Below are positions 53,289 to 63,134 of a DNA stretch of 64,000 bases, one piece after another. The position numbers and the translations under genes were made by a program. Source of the DNA: Citricoccus zhacaiensis (GTDB lineage: Bacteria > Actinomycetota > Actinomycetes > Actinomycetales > Micrococcaceae); contig NZ_BMLQ01000001.1 of the NCBI RefSeq assembly GCF_014645315.1, positions 615,665-679,664 on the forward strand, in the 5' to 3' direction. Each line of letters opens with the position of its first letter. The stretch's first letter is position 1. The notes below the pieces were generated by a model. The model was not told where the DNA came from. It searched no databases and saw only the letters and a list, made by a program, of their open reading frames with translations.

Positions 53289-53295
53289 GGATCTC

Positions 53296-54627
53296 ATGTC
53301 CCAGTCGCCGCGCCGCCTCGCCAACGGGGGCCCTCCCTCGTCTCGGGGCGGGCCCTCCATCCCTGGCGGGCTCTGGAACCGGGGCTTCGTCCTCGCCTGC
53401 CTGGCGAACATCATGATGTTCTTCAACGTGCACTTCCTGCTGTCCACCGTGGCGGCCTACACGGTGGCCCGATTCGCGGTGGGCGACTCCGTCGGGGGTG
53501 CCGTGGCGTCCGTCTTCATCGTGGGCACCCTCATCTCCCGGCTGCTGGCCGGCCCCCTGATCGAGCGCTTCGGCTCCCGCCCCCTGTTGCTGGTGGGATT
53601 CATCGCCTTCATCGTGGCTCCCCTGCTCTACTGGGCCTCCGGTGCGGTCTGGGCGCTGTTGCTCGTGCGCGCCGTGCACGGGCTGACCTTCGGGTTCTCC
53701 TCCTCCGTCATCGCCGCGGCCGCCGTGAACCGGGTTCCCGGGACCCGGATGTCCGAGGGCACCAGCCACTACTCGTCCTCCACGCTGATCGGCGTGGCCG
53801 CCGGACCGATGGTGGGCCTGGCCCTGGGCGGCACGGGCTTCGGCACCGTGGCCGTCATCGCCTCGGCCGTCTCCCTGGCCGGTCTCGTCATCGCCCTGTT
53901 CATGGACGTGCGCCCCCGGGAGTCGGAGCCTGCCCTCCAGGCGCCCGAGGCTCCCGGGGTTCCGGCGGTGGTGGAGGCCGATGGTGCCGCCGCGGTGGTG
54001 ACTGAGGAGGCCGCCGAGTCAGCCAGCGCTCCTCCCGAGACCGCCCGACCGTGGTGGGCCCGCTACGTGGAGCCCGGCGCGGTCCCGACCGCCGCCATCG
54101 GGGCCCTGTACTCGCTGGGTTACGCGGGCATCGTGACCTTCCTGGCCACCTTGGTCTCGGAACGCGACTTCGGCACCGTGGCGAGCCTGTTCTTCGCGGT
54201 CTACGCCGTCACCGTCCTGGTCTCCAGGCTCTTCACGGGGCGACTGATGGACCGCAAGGGCGCCAACATCGTGATGCTGCCGGCGTTCCTGCTCTTCGCG
54301 GCCGGGTTGGCGACCATCGCCGTGGCCGGCACCGTGGTGGCCCTCATGGCCGCGGCGGTCCTGGTGGGCCTCGGCTACGGTCAGCTGCAGTCCGCTGGAC
54401 AGGTCATCTGCGTGACCCAGGTGCCCCGCGAGCGGGCCGGTATGGGCGCCTCCACGTACTTCCTGGGGATCGACGCCGGCATGGGCCTGGGCCCGCTGCT
54501 CGCCGGGGCGTTGGTCCAGTGGTGGGGCACCGTCGGCCTGTACTGGGTCCTGGCCGGGTTCCTGGTGGCTCTGGTCCCGGTCTACTGGCTGGTCCAGGGA
54601 CGCCACCTTCAACGGGGGCGGTCATGA
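53296..54627 (+). CDS. MFS transporter (12 helices)
   Basis: 443 residues. Twelve helices with the MFS loop motif GPLIERFGSRPLLLVG in the N-half and GRLMDRKGANIVMLP in the C-half. A charged 50-residue central loop (about 215-260) is Ala/Glu/Pro-rich. Exporter of unknown substrate, likely drug or metabolite. Its stop overlaps the next MFS gene by 4 bp, a pairing that suggests related functions. Confidence 0.88.
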   Translation: MSQSPRRLANGGPPSSRGGPSIPGGLWNRGFVLACLANIMMFFNVHFLLSTVAAYTVARFAVGDSVGGAVASVFIVGTLISRLLAGPLIERFGSRPLLLVGFIAFIVAPLLYWASGAVWALLLVRAVHGLTFGFSSSVIAAAAVNRVPGTRMSEGTSHYSSSTLIGVAAGPMVGLALGGTGFGTVAVIASAVSLAGLVIALFMDVRPRESEPALQAPEAPGVPAVVEADGAAAVVTEEAAESASAPPETARPWWARYVEPGAVPTAAIGALYSLGYAGIVTFLATLVSERDFGTVASLFFAVYAVTVLVSRLFTGRLMDRKGANIVMLPAFLLFAAGLATIAVAGTVVALMAAAVLVGLGYGQLQSAGQVICVTQVPRERAGMGASTYFLGIDAGMGLGPLLAGALVQWWGTVGLYWVLAGFLVALVPVYWLVQGRHLQRGRS

Positions 54628-56156
54628 CGGCACAGCACCCCGCGCCGCGCCCGGCCCAGCCCTCCGGCGGGAACAAGATCCTCGTGGTGCTCCTGGTGCC
54701 CCTGTTCATGTCCCTCATGAGCGTCAGCGTGGTCAACGTGGCCCTGCCGGCGATCGAGGGCGGCCTGAATGCCAGCTCCGCCGATCTCCAATGGGTCCTG
54801 GCCGGCTACGCCCTGTCCTTCGGCGTGGTCCTCGTGGCGGCGGGCCGAGCCGGCGACCTCTGGGGGCGCAAGCCGATCTTCATTGCCGGCATCCTGCTGT
54901 TCACCGTGGGATCACTGGCCTCCGGCCTGGCCGTGGACCCCCTCATGCTCAACCTGTCCCGCGTGGTGACGGGCCTGGGGTCCGGACTGCTCAATCCCCA
55001 GATCATCGGCATCATCCAGAACGTCTTCCACGGCCGGGCCCGCGGCCGCGCCTACGGACTGTTCGGCACCGTGGTGGGGTTGGGCGTGGCCATCGGGCCG
55101 ACCCTGGGCGGAGTGATCCTCGGCGCCCTCGGACCCGAGTGGGGATGGCGCACCACCTTCCTGATCAATGTTCCCTTCGGCGTGCTCTCCGCCGTCCTGG
55201 CCGCTGCCTGGCTCCGCCCACCGGCACGCGTCCGTTCCGAGGAGGCCCGGCGCAGCCTGGGAGCCCTGGACCCGGTCGGAGCTGTGCTCCTGGCTGCCGC
55301 CGTCGTCTGCCTGATGGTCCCGTTCATCCTGCCCGGCACGTGGCTCCTCCTGGCCGCGGCCGCGGTGCTGCTCGCGGCCTGGTGGTGGTGGGAACAGCGC
55401 ATGAAGGCGCGGTTCCCGGCCACCGGACGCGCGCCCATGGTGGACCCGGCCCTGTTCCGCATCCCGTCCTTCAGCTACAGCACGGTGGCCACGGCCTTCC
55501 TGCTGGGGGCCATGCCCGGGCTGTGGGCCGTCCAGGCCATCGTGACGCAGCAGGGGCTCGGATACTCGGCCCTGGCCGCTGGGATGACCTCACTGCCCAC
55601 GGCGCTGGCGGTCATGGTCCTCTCACCGTGGATCGGCAGCCATGTCCACCGCCGAGGGCCCCAGTTCGTGGTGGCGGGCGCCGTGCTGGCCCTGGGCGCG
55701 GTGGCCCTGGGCATGGTCGCGTTCCACCAGATCGCCCTCGGGGACTGGCCCTTCTGGACCCTCGCGCTCTGCCTCTTCCCCTTCGGGCCGGCCCAGGCGC
55801 TGCTGATGACCAGCTCCCAGGTCCTGACCATGCACGAGGTCCCGCCCCGTGCCGCCGGGGCCGCCGGCGGCGTCTCGCAGACGGCCCAACGCGTGTTGAC
55901 CGCCACCGGGCTGGCCGCTGTCACGGGCGCGTTCTATGCGTCCCTGGCCGCGTCCGGCACCGGGGGCCGCACCGGTGACGCCACGGGGGGTGCTGGCGGT
56001 GCGGCCGCCGATGCAGCCGCCGTGGCCGTCTCCTATGGGGACGCCGCTGACACGGCTCTGCTGGTGGTCATGGGGCTCCTCGCGGTGACCCTGGTCGCAG
56101 GAGTGCTCGACTACATCCGCCGGTACCGCGGCGGCACCCTGGTCCTGGAGGACTGA
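54624..56156 (+). CDS. MFS exporter, DHA2 family (EmrB/QacA-like, 14 helices)
   Basis: 510 residues. Fourteen helices; motif GRAGDLWGRKPIFIAG in loop 2-3, RVVTGLGSGLLNPQIIGII and GVAIGPTLGGVI (motif C of antiporters) in helix 5. Proton-driven multidrug export is the family role. A Gly/Ala/Thr-rich loop sits near residues 445-475. ATG 54624 overlaps the upstream stop (ATGA), with GGGGGCGG as the nearest site. Confidence 0.9.
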   Translation: MTAQHPAPRPAQPSGGNKILVVLLVPLFMSLMSVSVVNVALPAIEGGLNASSADLQWVLAGYALSFGVVLVAAGRAGDLWGRKPIFIAGILLFTVGSLASGLAVDPLMLNLSRVVTGLGSGLLNPQIIGIIQNVFHGRARGRAYGLFGTVVGLGVAIGPTLGGVILGALGPEWGWRTTFLINVPFGVLSAVLAAAWLRPPARVRSEEARRSLGALDPVGAVLLAAAVVCLMVPFILPGTWLLLAAAAVLLAAWWWWEQRMKARFPATGRAPMVDPALFRIPSFSYSTVATAFLLGAMPGLWAVQAIVTQQGLGYSALAAGMTSLPTALAVMVLSPWIGSHVHRRGPQFVVAGAVLALGAVALGMVAFHQIALGDWPFWTLALCLFPFGPAQALLMTSSQVLTMHEVPPRAAGAAGGVSQTAQRVLTATGLAAVTGAFYASLAASGTGGRTGDATGGAGGAAADAAAVAVSYGDAADTALLVVMGLLAVTLVAGVLDYIRRYRGGTLVLED

Positions 56157-56171
56157 GGCACTGGCGCACCG

Positions 56172-58049
56172 CTAGCGCAGGAACAGCGCCTTGAGCCGGT
56201 GAGAGGTGAAGACCAGCCCTCCGCAGATCATCACCGCGAAGTACAGCACGTGCACGCCCGTCCAGACGGTGAAGACACCGGCCCCCAGCTGGCGCAGCAG
56301 CTCGACGCCGTGCCACAGTGGCAGCGCCTGGATGAGCCACTGGATGTGCTCCGGATACACGGACAGCGGGAAGAACGTGGCGGAGAACAGGAACATCGGC
56401 ATCAGCACCACCATGATCCAGTCCATCTGCTGGAACTTCGTCATGTAGCTGGTCACGGCCATCCCCACGGCGGCGAAGGCGAACGCGATCACCAGGGCCG
56501 CGGGCACCAGCAGCAGGGCCCACCAGCTGGTCACGAGTCCCAGCGCGGACATCACCACCAGGAACGCCACCGAGTACAGGCCGCCGCGCATCAGAGCCAG
56601 CGTGATCTCCCCCAGCGCGATGTCCACCGGCCCCAGCGAGGTGTTGAGCATGGTCTCGTAGAGCCTGGACATCTTCATCTTGAAGAACACGTTCCAGGTG
56701 GAGTCGTAGATGGCACCGTTCATGGCGGATACCGCCAGCAGCGCCGGGGCGATGTACTCCCCGTAGCTCACCGGTCCCGCCGGGCCCTCGACGTCCCCCA
56801 CGAGCGCCCCCAGCCCGATCCCCAGGCTCAGCAGGTACAGCACCGGTTCCACGAACCCGGAGACGAAGATCGCCCAGTTCGAGGTCCTCAGGGCCCGCAG
56901 TCCGCGCTCCACCACCACCCGCACGCGCCCCGCGTACATTCCGGCCCCCGGACCGGTCCGCACGGTCGGTTGCGGCACCGGGGGCACCGGCTCCGGGGGC
57001 ACCGGCACCGAGGGCACGACGTCGGCCGGTCGGCTTCCGGCGCCCACCGCGCCGGGTGCGGTGGTCGCGGCGGGCGCGGGCCGGCGTCGTGCCGTGGCCG
57101 GTGCCCTGACCCGGCGCACCACCGCGTCCCGGTCCGCCGACCCGGGGAGCCAGCCCAGCCGGCGGGTGTAGATCCGCCGGACGAGGACCCAGCCGAGGGC
57201 GGCGAGCACCAGCAGGTACCCCACGTGCACGGCGGTCAGCCAACCCGGGTTCTCCATCCCGTAGGACGCGATCCGGCCGAGCTGGGCGGCGTGCCACTGC
57301 GGGGAGATCCAGCCGATCCATCGCAGGCCGAGCGGAAGGACCTCCAATGGGTAGAAGGTGGCGGAGAACAGGAACAGCGGCATGATGACGAAGCGCTGCA
57401 CCAGGGAGAATTGGCCGGCGTCGCGCCGCAGCGAGGCGGCGTAGGCCATGAGCGGCAGCCCCACCGCCAGTCCGCCGAGGCAGGCGGAGAGCACCTGCAG
57501 CCATCCCCAGGGGCTGGAGACCGCCCCGAAGGCGAGCATGATGAGGAAGAACAGCGTGGACTGGACCAGGTACCGCAGCAGCACGGCGGTGACGTGGCCG
57601 GCGGCGATCTGGTGCGGGGCAATCGGGCTGGCCTGCGGTCCGAAGTAGAGCCGATGCCACTTGAACCCGTCCATCACGGGATAGGTGAACTCCGTGGCGG
57701 CCGCCATCAGGGTGCCGGCGGCCAGCAGGGCCGGGGCGATGAACGCCAGGTATCCGACGCCGCCGTCCCCGCCCGCGCTGCCGACGTCGATGGAGGCGGA
57801 GACGTCACCACCGATCAGGCTCGCCAGCCCCATGCCCATGGCCAGCAGGTAGACCAGCGGCTCCCCGATGGCGGAGACGAGGATGACCCCGCCGTAGCTG
57901 CGCATGGTCTTCAGGTAGTGCTCGGCGTAGTACCAGGCACCGAACCGGCGGACCCTGGCGGCGGAGGCGGCCGGGCCCAGCGGCGCGGGCGGGGCCAGCG
58001 GCGCGGGCGGGGCCAGCGGCGCGGGCGGGGCGGGCGGGGACTCAGTCAA
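56172..58049 (-). CDS. ABC-2 transporter with two permease domains fused in one chain
   Basis: 625 residues. Two homologous ABC-2/NodJ-type domains: about 30-300 and about 380-625, each with six helices and LFLFSATFYPLEVLP / MFLFSATFFPLSVYP as paired signatures. A Pro/Ala-rich linker (about 315-375, several VPPEPVPP-like units) joins them. The N-terminus has tandem PPAPLA. One polypeptide therefore replaces the usual permease dimer. It overlaps the ATPase gene by 8 bp. Likely drug, antibiotic or polysaccharide exporter. Confidence 0.88.
   Translation of the reverse strand: MTESPPAPPAPLAPPAPLAPPAPLGPAASAARVRRFGAWYYAEHYLKTMRSYGGVILVSAIGEPLVYLLAMGMGLASLIGGDVSASIDVGSAGGDGGVGYLAFIAPALLAAGTLMAAATEFTYPVMDGFKWHRLYFGPQASPIAPHQIAAGHVTAVLLRYLVQSTLFFLIMLAFGAVSSPWGWLQVLSACLGGLAVGLPLMAYAASLRRDAGQFSLVQRFVIMPLFLFSATFYPLEVLPLGLRWIGWISPQWHAAQLGRIASYGMENPGWLTAVHVGYLLVLAALGWVLVRRIYTRRLGWLPGSADRDAVVRRVRAPATARRRPAPAATTAPGAVGAGSRPADVVPSVPVPPEPVPPVPQPTVRTGPGAGMYAGRVRVVVERGLRALRTSNWAIFVSGFVEPVLYLLSLGIGLGALVGDVEGPAGPVSYGEYIAPALLAVSAMNGAIYDSTWNVFFKMKMSRLYETMLNTSLGPVDIALGEITLALMRGGLYSVAFLVVMSALGLVTSWWALLLVPAALVIAFAFAAVGMAVTSYMTKFQQMDWIMVVLMPMFLFSATFFPLSVYPEHIQWLIQALPLWHGVELLRQLGAGVFTVWTGVHVLYFAVMICGGLVFTSHRLKALFLR
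57977..58030. repeat. Three 18-bp tandem repeats at the 5' end of the fused permease
   Basis: Units at 57977, 57995 and 58013, CCAGCGGCGCGGGCGGGG. In frame they encode the PPAPLA repeat of the N-terminus. Confidence 0.85.
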
Positions 58050-59058
58050 TGAGGCTCCGCCCGGTCAGGGTGAGGAACACGTCCTCCAGCGAGGACCGGC
58101 GCACGAGCGAGGTGACCGGTTCCAGGCCCAGGCCCGTCACCGCCTCCAGCGCGGACTCGCCGTCGTGGGCGTAGACCAGCACCCGGTCCGGCAGGGACTC
58201 GATCCGGTCCACGCGGGGTAGCTCCCGCTGAAGCTGCGCGGCCACCTCGGCATTGCGGGCGGCACCGAACCGCACCTCCAGGACCTCGCGACTGGAGTGC
58301 TCCCTGATCAGGGCGGCCGGGGAGCCTTCGGCCATGATGCGGCCGTGGTCCACCACGATCAGCCGGTCGCACAGCTGCTCGGCCTCATCCATGTAGTGGG
58401 TGGTCAGCACGAGCGTGGTGCCGGTTTCCTTGAGCCGGAACAGCCGGTCCCACAGGATGTGCCGGGCCTGGGGGTCCAGCCCGGTGGTGGGCTCGTCCAG
58501 CAGCAGGATCCGCGGTTCGTTGACGAGCCCGCGGGCGATCACCAGTCGGCGCTTCATGCCCCCGGAGAGGTCGTCCACCCGCACGTCCGCCTTCTCGGTG
58601 AGCTGGGCGAACTCCAGCAGTTCGGCGGCCTTGGGCCGCAGGTAGGAGTAGGGCAGGCCAAAGTACCGGCCGTAGACGATGAGGTTGTCCCGGACGGTGA
58701 GCTCCTCGTCCAGGTTGTCCTGCTGCGGGACCACCCCGAGGTGGGCGCGGACCTCCGGGCCGTGACGCTCCGGGTCCAACCCCATGATGGTCAGGCTGCC
58801 GTCCGTGCGCTGGGAGACCCCGCCGATCATGCGCATGGTGGTGGACTTGCCCGCCCCGTTGGGGCCGAGCAGTCCGAAGGACTCCCCCGGCCTCACGGCG
58901 AAGTCGATCCCATCCACGGCCGTGACGGCGCCGTAGCGCTTCGTCAGGGTGCGGGCCTCGATGACCGGCGGTCCAGGCGCCGCGTCCGGGGCAGGCACGG
59001 CGGTCGCGGCCGACACAGCGGGATCACTGAGATCCGCATCACTTCTTTCAGGTCTCAC
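58042..59058 (-). CDS. ABC transporter ATPase, DrrA/NodI type
   Basis: 338 residues. Walker A GPNGAGKST, signature LSGGMKRRL, Walker B ILLLDEPTTGLDPQ and switch VLTTHYMDEAEQLCDR, all typical of DrrA/NodI exporters. A C-terminal DUF4162-like domain (about 245-335) follows. N-terminal 30 residues are Ala/Pro-rich. GTG 59058 lies 7 nt after TACACT. Confidence 0.92.
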   Translation of the reverse strand: MRPERSDADLSDPAVSAATAVPAPDAAPGPPVIEARTLTKRYGAVTAVDGIDFAVRPGESFGLLGPNGAGKSTTMRMIGGVSQRTDGSLTIMGLDPERHGPEVRAHLGVVPQQDNLDEELTVRDNLIVYGRYFGLPYSYLRPKAAELLEFAQLTEKADVRVDDLSGGMKRRLVIARGLVNEPRILLLDEPTTGLDPQARHILWDRLFRLKETGTTLVLTTHYMDEAEQLCDRLIVVDHGRIMAEGSPAALIREHSSREVLEVRFGAARNAEVAAQLQRELPRVDRIESLPDRVLVYAHDGESALEAVTGLGLEPVTSLVRRSSLEDVFLTLTGRSLID

Positions 59059-59065
59059 CTGGGCG

Positions 59066-59071
59066 AGTGTA
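59066..59071 (-). promoter_or_regulatory. -10 box of the fused ABC exporter operon
   Basis: TACACT on the minus strand, 7 nt before GTG 59058. Confidence 0.45.
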
Positions 59072-59203
59072 GTCGGGCCTCGAGCATCCCGGCAGTGTCA
59101 CTGCGTTGGATTTCCGGGGCACGGCCGGGTTTTCATCACCACACGGACATTTCAGGGAGTCATACGGGGTGAAATGCCCCGCGGAGCAGAAAATCCGTTC
59201 CGG

Positions 59204-60091
59204 TCAGGTCCGTGCGGCGACGGCCCGCTCGGCCGCCTCCACCACGTTCGCCAGCAGCTCCACGCGGGTCATCGGTCCCACGCCGCCGGGGTTGGGCGCC
59301 ATCCAGGAGGCCTTCTCGGCCACGGCCGGGTCCACGTCCCCGGTGATCCTGGCCTTGCCGTCCTCACCCTCCACGCGGGAGACGCCCACGTCCAGCACGA
59401 TCACGCCCTCCTTGACGTCCTCGGGCTTGACCATGTGGGCCACGCCCGCAGCCGCGATGATGACATCCGCCCGGGCCAGCTCGGCCTGGAGGTCCTTCGT
59501 CCCGGTGTGGGCCAGGACCACGGTGGCGTTGACGTCCCGGCGGGTCAGCACCAGGCCGGCCGGACGGCCGATCGTCACGCCACGGCCGATGACCAGCACG
59601 AGCTTGCCGGCCAACTCGATCCCATAGTGCTTCAACAACTCCACACAGCCCTTCGGCGTGCACGGCAGCGGAGATGTCAGCTCGCCGCCCACGGACGCGA
59701 CCAGCCGGCCCAGGTTCATCGGGTGCAGGCCATCGGCATCCTTGTCCGGGTCGATGGCCTCCAGGATCCGGTCCGTGTCGATGTGCTTCGGCAGCGGAAG
59801 CTGCACGATGTACCCGGTGCACTCGTCATTGGCATTCAGCTCCTCCACCACCGCGAGGAGTTCTTCTTCCGTGGTGGAATCGGGCAGGTCACGGCGGATG
59901 GAGGTGATCCCCACCTCGGCGCAGTCACGGTGCTTGCCGGCCACGTAGGACTGCGAACCGGGATCCGCCCCCACCAGGACGGTCCCCAACCCGGGCACCA
60001 CACCCTGGCCACGGAGTACCTCGACTCGTTCGGTGAGATCCTTCTTGATGGCGGCGGCAGTGGCACGGCCATCGAGCTTCTGTGCGGTCAC
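59204..60091 (-). CDS. folD: Methylenetetrahydrofolate dehydrogenase/cyclohydrolase
   Basis: 295 residues. Interconverts 5,10-methylene-THF and 10-formyl-THF using NADP. Motifs: [21 protein letters not shown] (catalytic Lys), [29 protein letters not shown] and [13 protein letters not shown] (NADP). GTG 60091; ribosome site weak. It follows glyA in the same direction after a strong hairpin, so its own promoter is expected but not clear. Confidence 0.96.
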   Translation of the reverse strand: MTAQKLDGRATAAAIKKDLTERVEVLRGQGVVPGLGTVLVGADPGSQSYVAGKHRDCAEVGITSIRRDLPDSTTEEELLAVVEELNANDECTGYIVQLPLPKHIDTDRILEAIDPDKDADGLHPMNLGRLVASVGGELTSPLPCTPKGCVELLKHYGIELAGKLVLVIGRGVTIGRPAGLVLTRRDVNATVVLAHTGTKDLQAELARADVIIAAAGVAHMVKPEDVKEGVIVLDVGVSRVEGEDGKARITGDVDPAVAEKASWMAPNPGGVGPMTRVELLANVVEAAERAVAART

Positions 60092-60139
60092 GGCGGTTCA
60101 CGCTTCCTTGCGGGGGTCGACCAGAATGAATACCTATCA

Positions 60140-60196
60140 CCATAGTGATTGGAGTGGCGCCTGTCACCAGGACGGCGCCACTCCGATTCACTGTGG
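60140..60196 (-). terminator. glyA terminator
   Basis: About 22 bp of stem (60140-60161 with 60174-60196) with one bulged T; 12-nt loop. Lies in the gap after the glyA stop. Confidence 0.8.
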
Positions 60197-60229
60197 GGTG
60201 CTACGGCTCCGGCTGGGGAGCCGAGGCGA

Positions 60230-61555
60230 TCACCAGCCTTCGAGGCCCTCGTACAGCGGGAAGTCCTCGGCCAGCTTCTGCACGCGGGCGCGCAGGGCCG
60301 GCACGTCCGGGGACGGCTTGAGGGTCTGGGCGATGATGTCCGCGACCTCGGTGAACTCCGTGGCGCCGAAGCCGCGGGTGGCCAGCGCCGGCGTGCCGAT
60401 GCGCAGCCCGGAGGTGGTCATCGGCGGGCGCGGATCGAACGGGACCGAGTTGCGGTTCACGGTGATGCCGACCTCGTGCAGCAGATCCTCGGCCTGACGA
60501 CCGTCCAGTTCGGCGTGGCGCAGGTCCACGAGGATCAGGTGCACATCAGTGCCCCCGGTCAGGATGGAGACGCCATGCTCGGTCACGTCGGCGGCGGTCA
60601 GGCGCTCGGCGAGGATCTGGGCACCCTCGATGGTGCGGCGCTGGCGCTCGGCGAACTCTTCGGAGGCCGCGATCTTGAAGGCCACGGCCTTGCCGGCGAT
60701 CGCGTGCATCAACGGCCCGCCCTGCTGGCCCGGGAAGACGGCGGAGTCGATCTTCTTCTTGTACTCCTCCTTGGAGAGGATGAACCCCGAGCGCGGACCG
60801 GCCAGCGTCTTGTGCGCGGTGGAGGTCACGACGTCGGCGTGCGGCACCGGGTTCGGGTGCAGCCCTGCGGCCACCAGGCCGGCGAAGTGGGCCATGTCCA
60901 CCCAGAGCTTGGCTCCGACCTCATCGGCGATGGAGCGGAAGGCCTCGAAGTCGAGCTGGCGGGGGTAGGCGGACCAGCCGGCCACGATCATGGTCGGCTT
61001 GGCTTCCAGCGCCTTCTCGCGCACCTTGTCCATGTCGATCCGGTAGGTGTCCGGATCCACCTCGTAGGCGGCGATGTCATAGGTCTTGCCGGAGAAGTTG
61101 AGCTTCATGCCGTGGGTCAGGTGACCGCCGTGCGCCAGGGACAGGCCCATGAGGGTGTCACCGGGCTGCATCAGGGCGGTCATCAGGGCCACGTTGGCCT
61201 GCGCGCCGGCATGCGGCTGGACGTTGACGTGCTCCGCGCCGAACAGGGACTTGGCCCGATCGATCGCCAGGTTCTCCGCCACGTCCACGTACTCACAACC
61301 ACCGTAGTAGCGGCGGCCGGGGTAGCCCTCGGCGTACTTGTTGGTCAGGACCGACCCCTGGGTCTCGAGGATCGCCCGCGGGACGAAGTTCTCGGAGGCG
61401 ATCATCTCCAGAGTGTCCCGCTGGCGGCCGAGTTCCTGGCCCAGGACGGCGGCGATCTCAGGATCGACCTCGGCCAAGGGCTGGGTGTTCAGCCCGGCAC
61501 CGATGGTGGTGGTAGTGGTGGCGGACTGGGAGGGCGCGGTGTTCGGCTCTGTCAC
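60230..61555 (-). CDS. glyA: Serine hydroxymethyltransferase
   Basis: 441 residues, PLP enzyme converting serine and THF to glycine and 5,10-methylene-THF. Motifs: [31 protein letters not shown] and PLP-lysine [16 protein letters not shown]. The first 25 residues are a Thr/Ser tail outside the fold. GTG 61555 has AGGAG 6 nt upstream. Expression probably responds to ZTP through the upstream riboswitch, tying it to folate status. Confidence 0.97.
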   Translation of the reverse strand: MTEPNTAPSQSATTTTTIGAGLNTQPLAEVDPEIAAVLGQELGRQRDTLEMIASENFVPRAILETQGSVLTNKYAEGYPGRRYYGGCEYVDVAENLAIDRAKSLFGAEHVNVQPHAGAQANVALMTALMQPGDTLMGLSLAHGGHLTHGMKLNFSGKTYDIAAYEVDPDTYRIDMDKVREKALEAKPTMIVAGWSAYPRQLDFEAFRSIADEVGAKLWVDMAHFAGLVAAGLHPNPVPHADVVTSTAHKTLAGPRSGFILSKEEYKKKIDSAVFPGQQGGPLMHAIAGKAVAFKIAASEEFAERQRRTIEGAQILAERLTAADVTEHGVSILTGGTDVHLILVDLRHAELDGRQAEDLLHEVGITVNRNSVPFDPRPPMTTSGLRIGTPALATRGFGATEFTEVADIIAQTLKPSPDVPALRARVQKLAEDFPLYEGLEGW

Positions 61556-61593
61556 GGAGGGCTCCTGCTGGCGTAGTCACGTTCGTTGGCCGC

Positions 61594-61709
61594 CGCCGGA
61601 CCCAGGCGGGCGGTCCGGAGGCCTGCACGGTCCGGCCGCGTCTGACGACCGCCGGTGTCCGTGTTCGCCGCTTCCCGGTGGTGGTCCACCTTCGCCAGTC
61701 GCGGCCTGC
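61594..61709 (-). promoter_or_regulatory. ZTP (pfl) riboswitch of glyA
   Basis: On the minus strand: GCCGCGACTGGCG (61705-61693), GGGAAGCGGC (61676-61667) and CCGCCTGGG (61609-61601). These are the conserved blocks of the pfl/ZTP aptamer, in order and with normal spacing, ahead of a one-carbon gene. The on/off mechanism is not clear, as no long T tract follows. Confidence 0.85.
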
Positions 61710-61715
61710 GTCCCC

Positions 61716-61721
61716 ATCGTA
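61716..61721 (-). promoter_or_regulatory. -10 box of glyA
   Basis: TACGAT on the minus strand, placing the transcript start at the first bases of the riboswitch. Confidence 0.55.
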
Positions 61722-61801
61722 GCGCGGGCATCTGCACGTGTCGGCACCGTGGCGGGACACTCCATCGGAATACGCACAGCTGCCGTGGCGCTGCATTGGA
61801 G

Positions 61802-63100
61802 GTGAGCACCTCTCAGAGTTCCTCCGCGCCCGAGCTGCTGGCCGTCGTCGTGATCGGGGCCGGGCAGGCGGGGCTGAGCGCCGCCGGTCAACTCCTGCGC
61901 AAGGGCCTGGAGCCCTGGGTGGACTTCGTGGTCCTCGATGCCAACGACGGTCCTGGCGGGGCCTGGCGCCACCGCTGGGACTCCCTGACCTTCGACGCCG
62001 CGCACGGGATCCACGACCTGCCCGGCCTGCCGCTGGGGACCCCGGACCCGGCCGAGCCGGCCAGCCGGGTGGTGTCCCGCTACTACGGCACCTACGAGCA
62101 AGACCTCGGCCTGCCGGTGCTCCGCCCCGCCAAGGTCGAGTCGGTGGTGCACCACGTGGAGCAGGACACCCCGATCCCGGAATCCACCCCGAAGGCGGCT
62201 CCCAACGCGGCTCCGAGTGAACACGGCACCTTCACCGTCACCGCCTCGGACGGGCGCACCTGGCGGGCCCGCACGGTCATCAACGCGACCGGCACCTGGG
62301 ACAGCCCGTACATCCCCTACTATCCGGGGATCGCCGAGTTCACCGGCCGTCAGCTGCACACCCGGGGATTCACCGCGGCCGAGGACTTCACGGGACAACG
62401 GGTCCTCGTGGTCGGAGGCGGCACCTCCGCCCTGCAGTTCCTCCTCCAATTGGACGCGGCCGGGGCCCACACCGTGTGGAGCACCCGCCGCGCACCGGAC
62501 TGGACGGACCGCTTCTTCGACTCTTCCTGGGGCGTGAACGTGGAGACCTCCGTCTCGGCCCGCACCACCATGGGCCTGCCGCCGCTGTCCGTGGTGGCCG
62601 CCACGGGCCTGCCCGTCACGGACCAGTACCTCGCCGGCCTCGCCTCCGGGGTGCTCATCAGCCGGGGCCCGCTGCGCCGGATCACCCCCACCGGGGTGGT
62701 CCTGGACGGCCCGGGGCCCGACGGCGGCCCGGCCCCCTCCCAGGGGCCCGTCGCCGATCGACTGCTCGCCTCCGGCGGCGCAGCAGCCGGCGGGCTGCGT
62801 CACGTGCCCGCCCTGCCGGGCCGCGCCTGCACCACCCTGACGACCGAGGACCCACTGACCACCTGGGAGACCCCGGTGGACATCATCCTCTGGGCGACCG
62901 GGTTCCGCGCCTCCCTGGACCACTTGTCCCCCGTGCACATCCGCGAGCGCGGCGGCGGGGTGGTGATGGCGGCGGACGGGGTGTCCGTGGTGAAGAGCCC
63001 CGGACTCTTCCTAGTGGGCTACGGCGCCTCCGCCTCGACGATCGGCGCCACCCGGGCGGGGCGACGGGCCGCTGTGGAGGCAGTCAGGGCCGTGAAGTAA
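61802..63100 (+). CDS. FAD-dependent oxidoreductase / flavoprotein monooxygenase-like
   Basis: 432 residues. N-terminal FAD-binding VVVIGAGQAGLSAAGQLL; second dinucleotide site VLVVGGGTSALQFLL near the middle; ATG-type motif INATGTWDSP and C-terminal ILWATGFRASLDHLSP. The layout matches CzcO/flavin-containing monooxygenase-like proteins, though the full BVMO fingerprint is not visible. A 30-residue acidic/Ala/Pro insert breaks the N-half. GTG 61802 overlaps GGAGG tightly, so the start is provisional. It is divergent from glyA. Confidence 0.8.
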   Translation: MSTSQSSSAPELLAVVVIGAGQAGLSAAGQLLRKGLEPWVDFVVLDANDGPGGAWRHRWDSLTFDAAHGIHDLPGLPLGTPDPAEPASRVVSRYYGTYEQDLGLPVLRPAKVESVVHHVEQDTPIPESTPKAAPNAAPSEHGTFTVTASDGRTWRARTVINATGTWDSPYIPYYPGIAEFTGRQLHTRGFTAAEDFTGQRVLVVGGGTSALQFLLQLDAAGAHTVWSTRRAPDWTDRFFDSSWGVNVETSVSARTTMGLPPLSVVAATGLPVTDQYLAGLASGVLISRGPLRRITPTGVVLDGPGPDGGPAPSQGPVADRLLASGGAAAGGLRHVPALPGRACTTLTTEDPLTTWETPVDIILWATGFRASLDHLSPVHIRERGGGVVMAADGVSVVKSPGLFLVGYGASASTIGATRAGRRAAVEAVRAVK

Positions 63101-63118
63101 TTATGAGTAACTCAGAAT
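63100..63118 (+). promoter_or_regulatory. Fur/PerR-type operator
   Basis: ATTATGAGT-A-ACTCAGAAT, a 9-1-9 inverted repeat with one mismatch. It covers the -35 region of the Fur-family gene and overlaps the stop codon of the upstream oxidoreductase. Suggests autorepression. Confidence 0.6.
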
Positions 63119-63122
63119 ATGC

Positions 63123-63128
63123 AATACT
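63123..63128 (+). promoter_or_regulatory. -10 box of the Fur-family gene
   Basis: AATACT, 6 nt before ATG 63135; the spacer GGAGCC also resembles a ribosome site. Confidence 0.4.
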
Positions 63129-63134
63129 GGAGCC

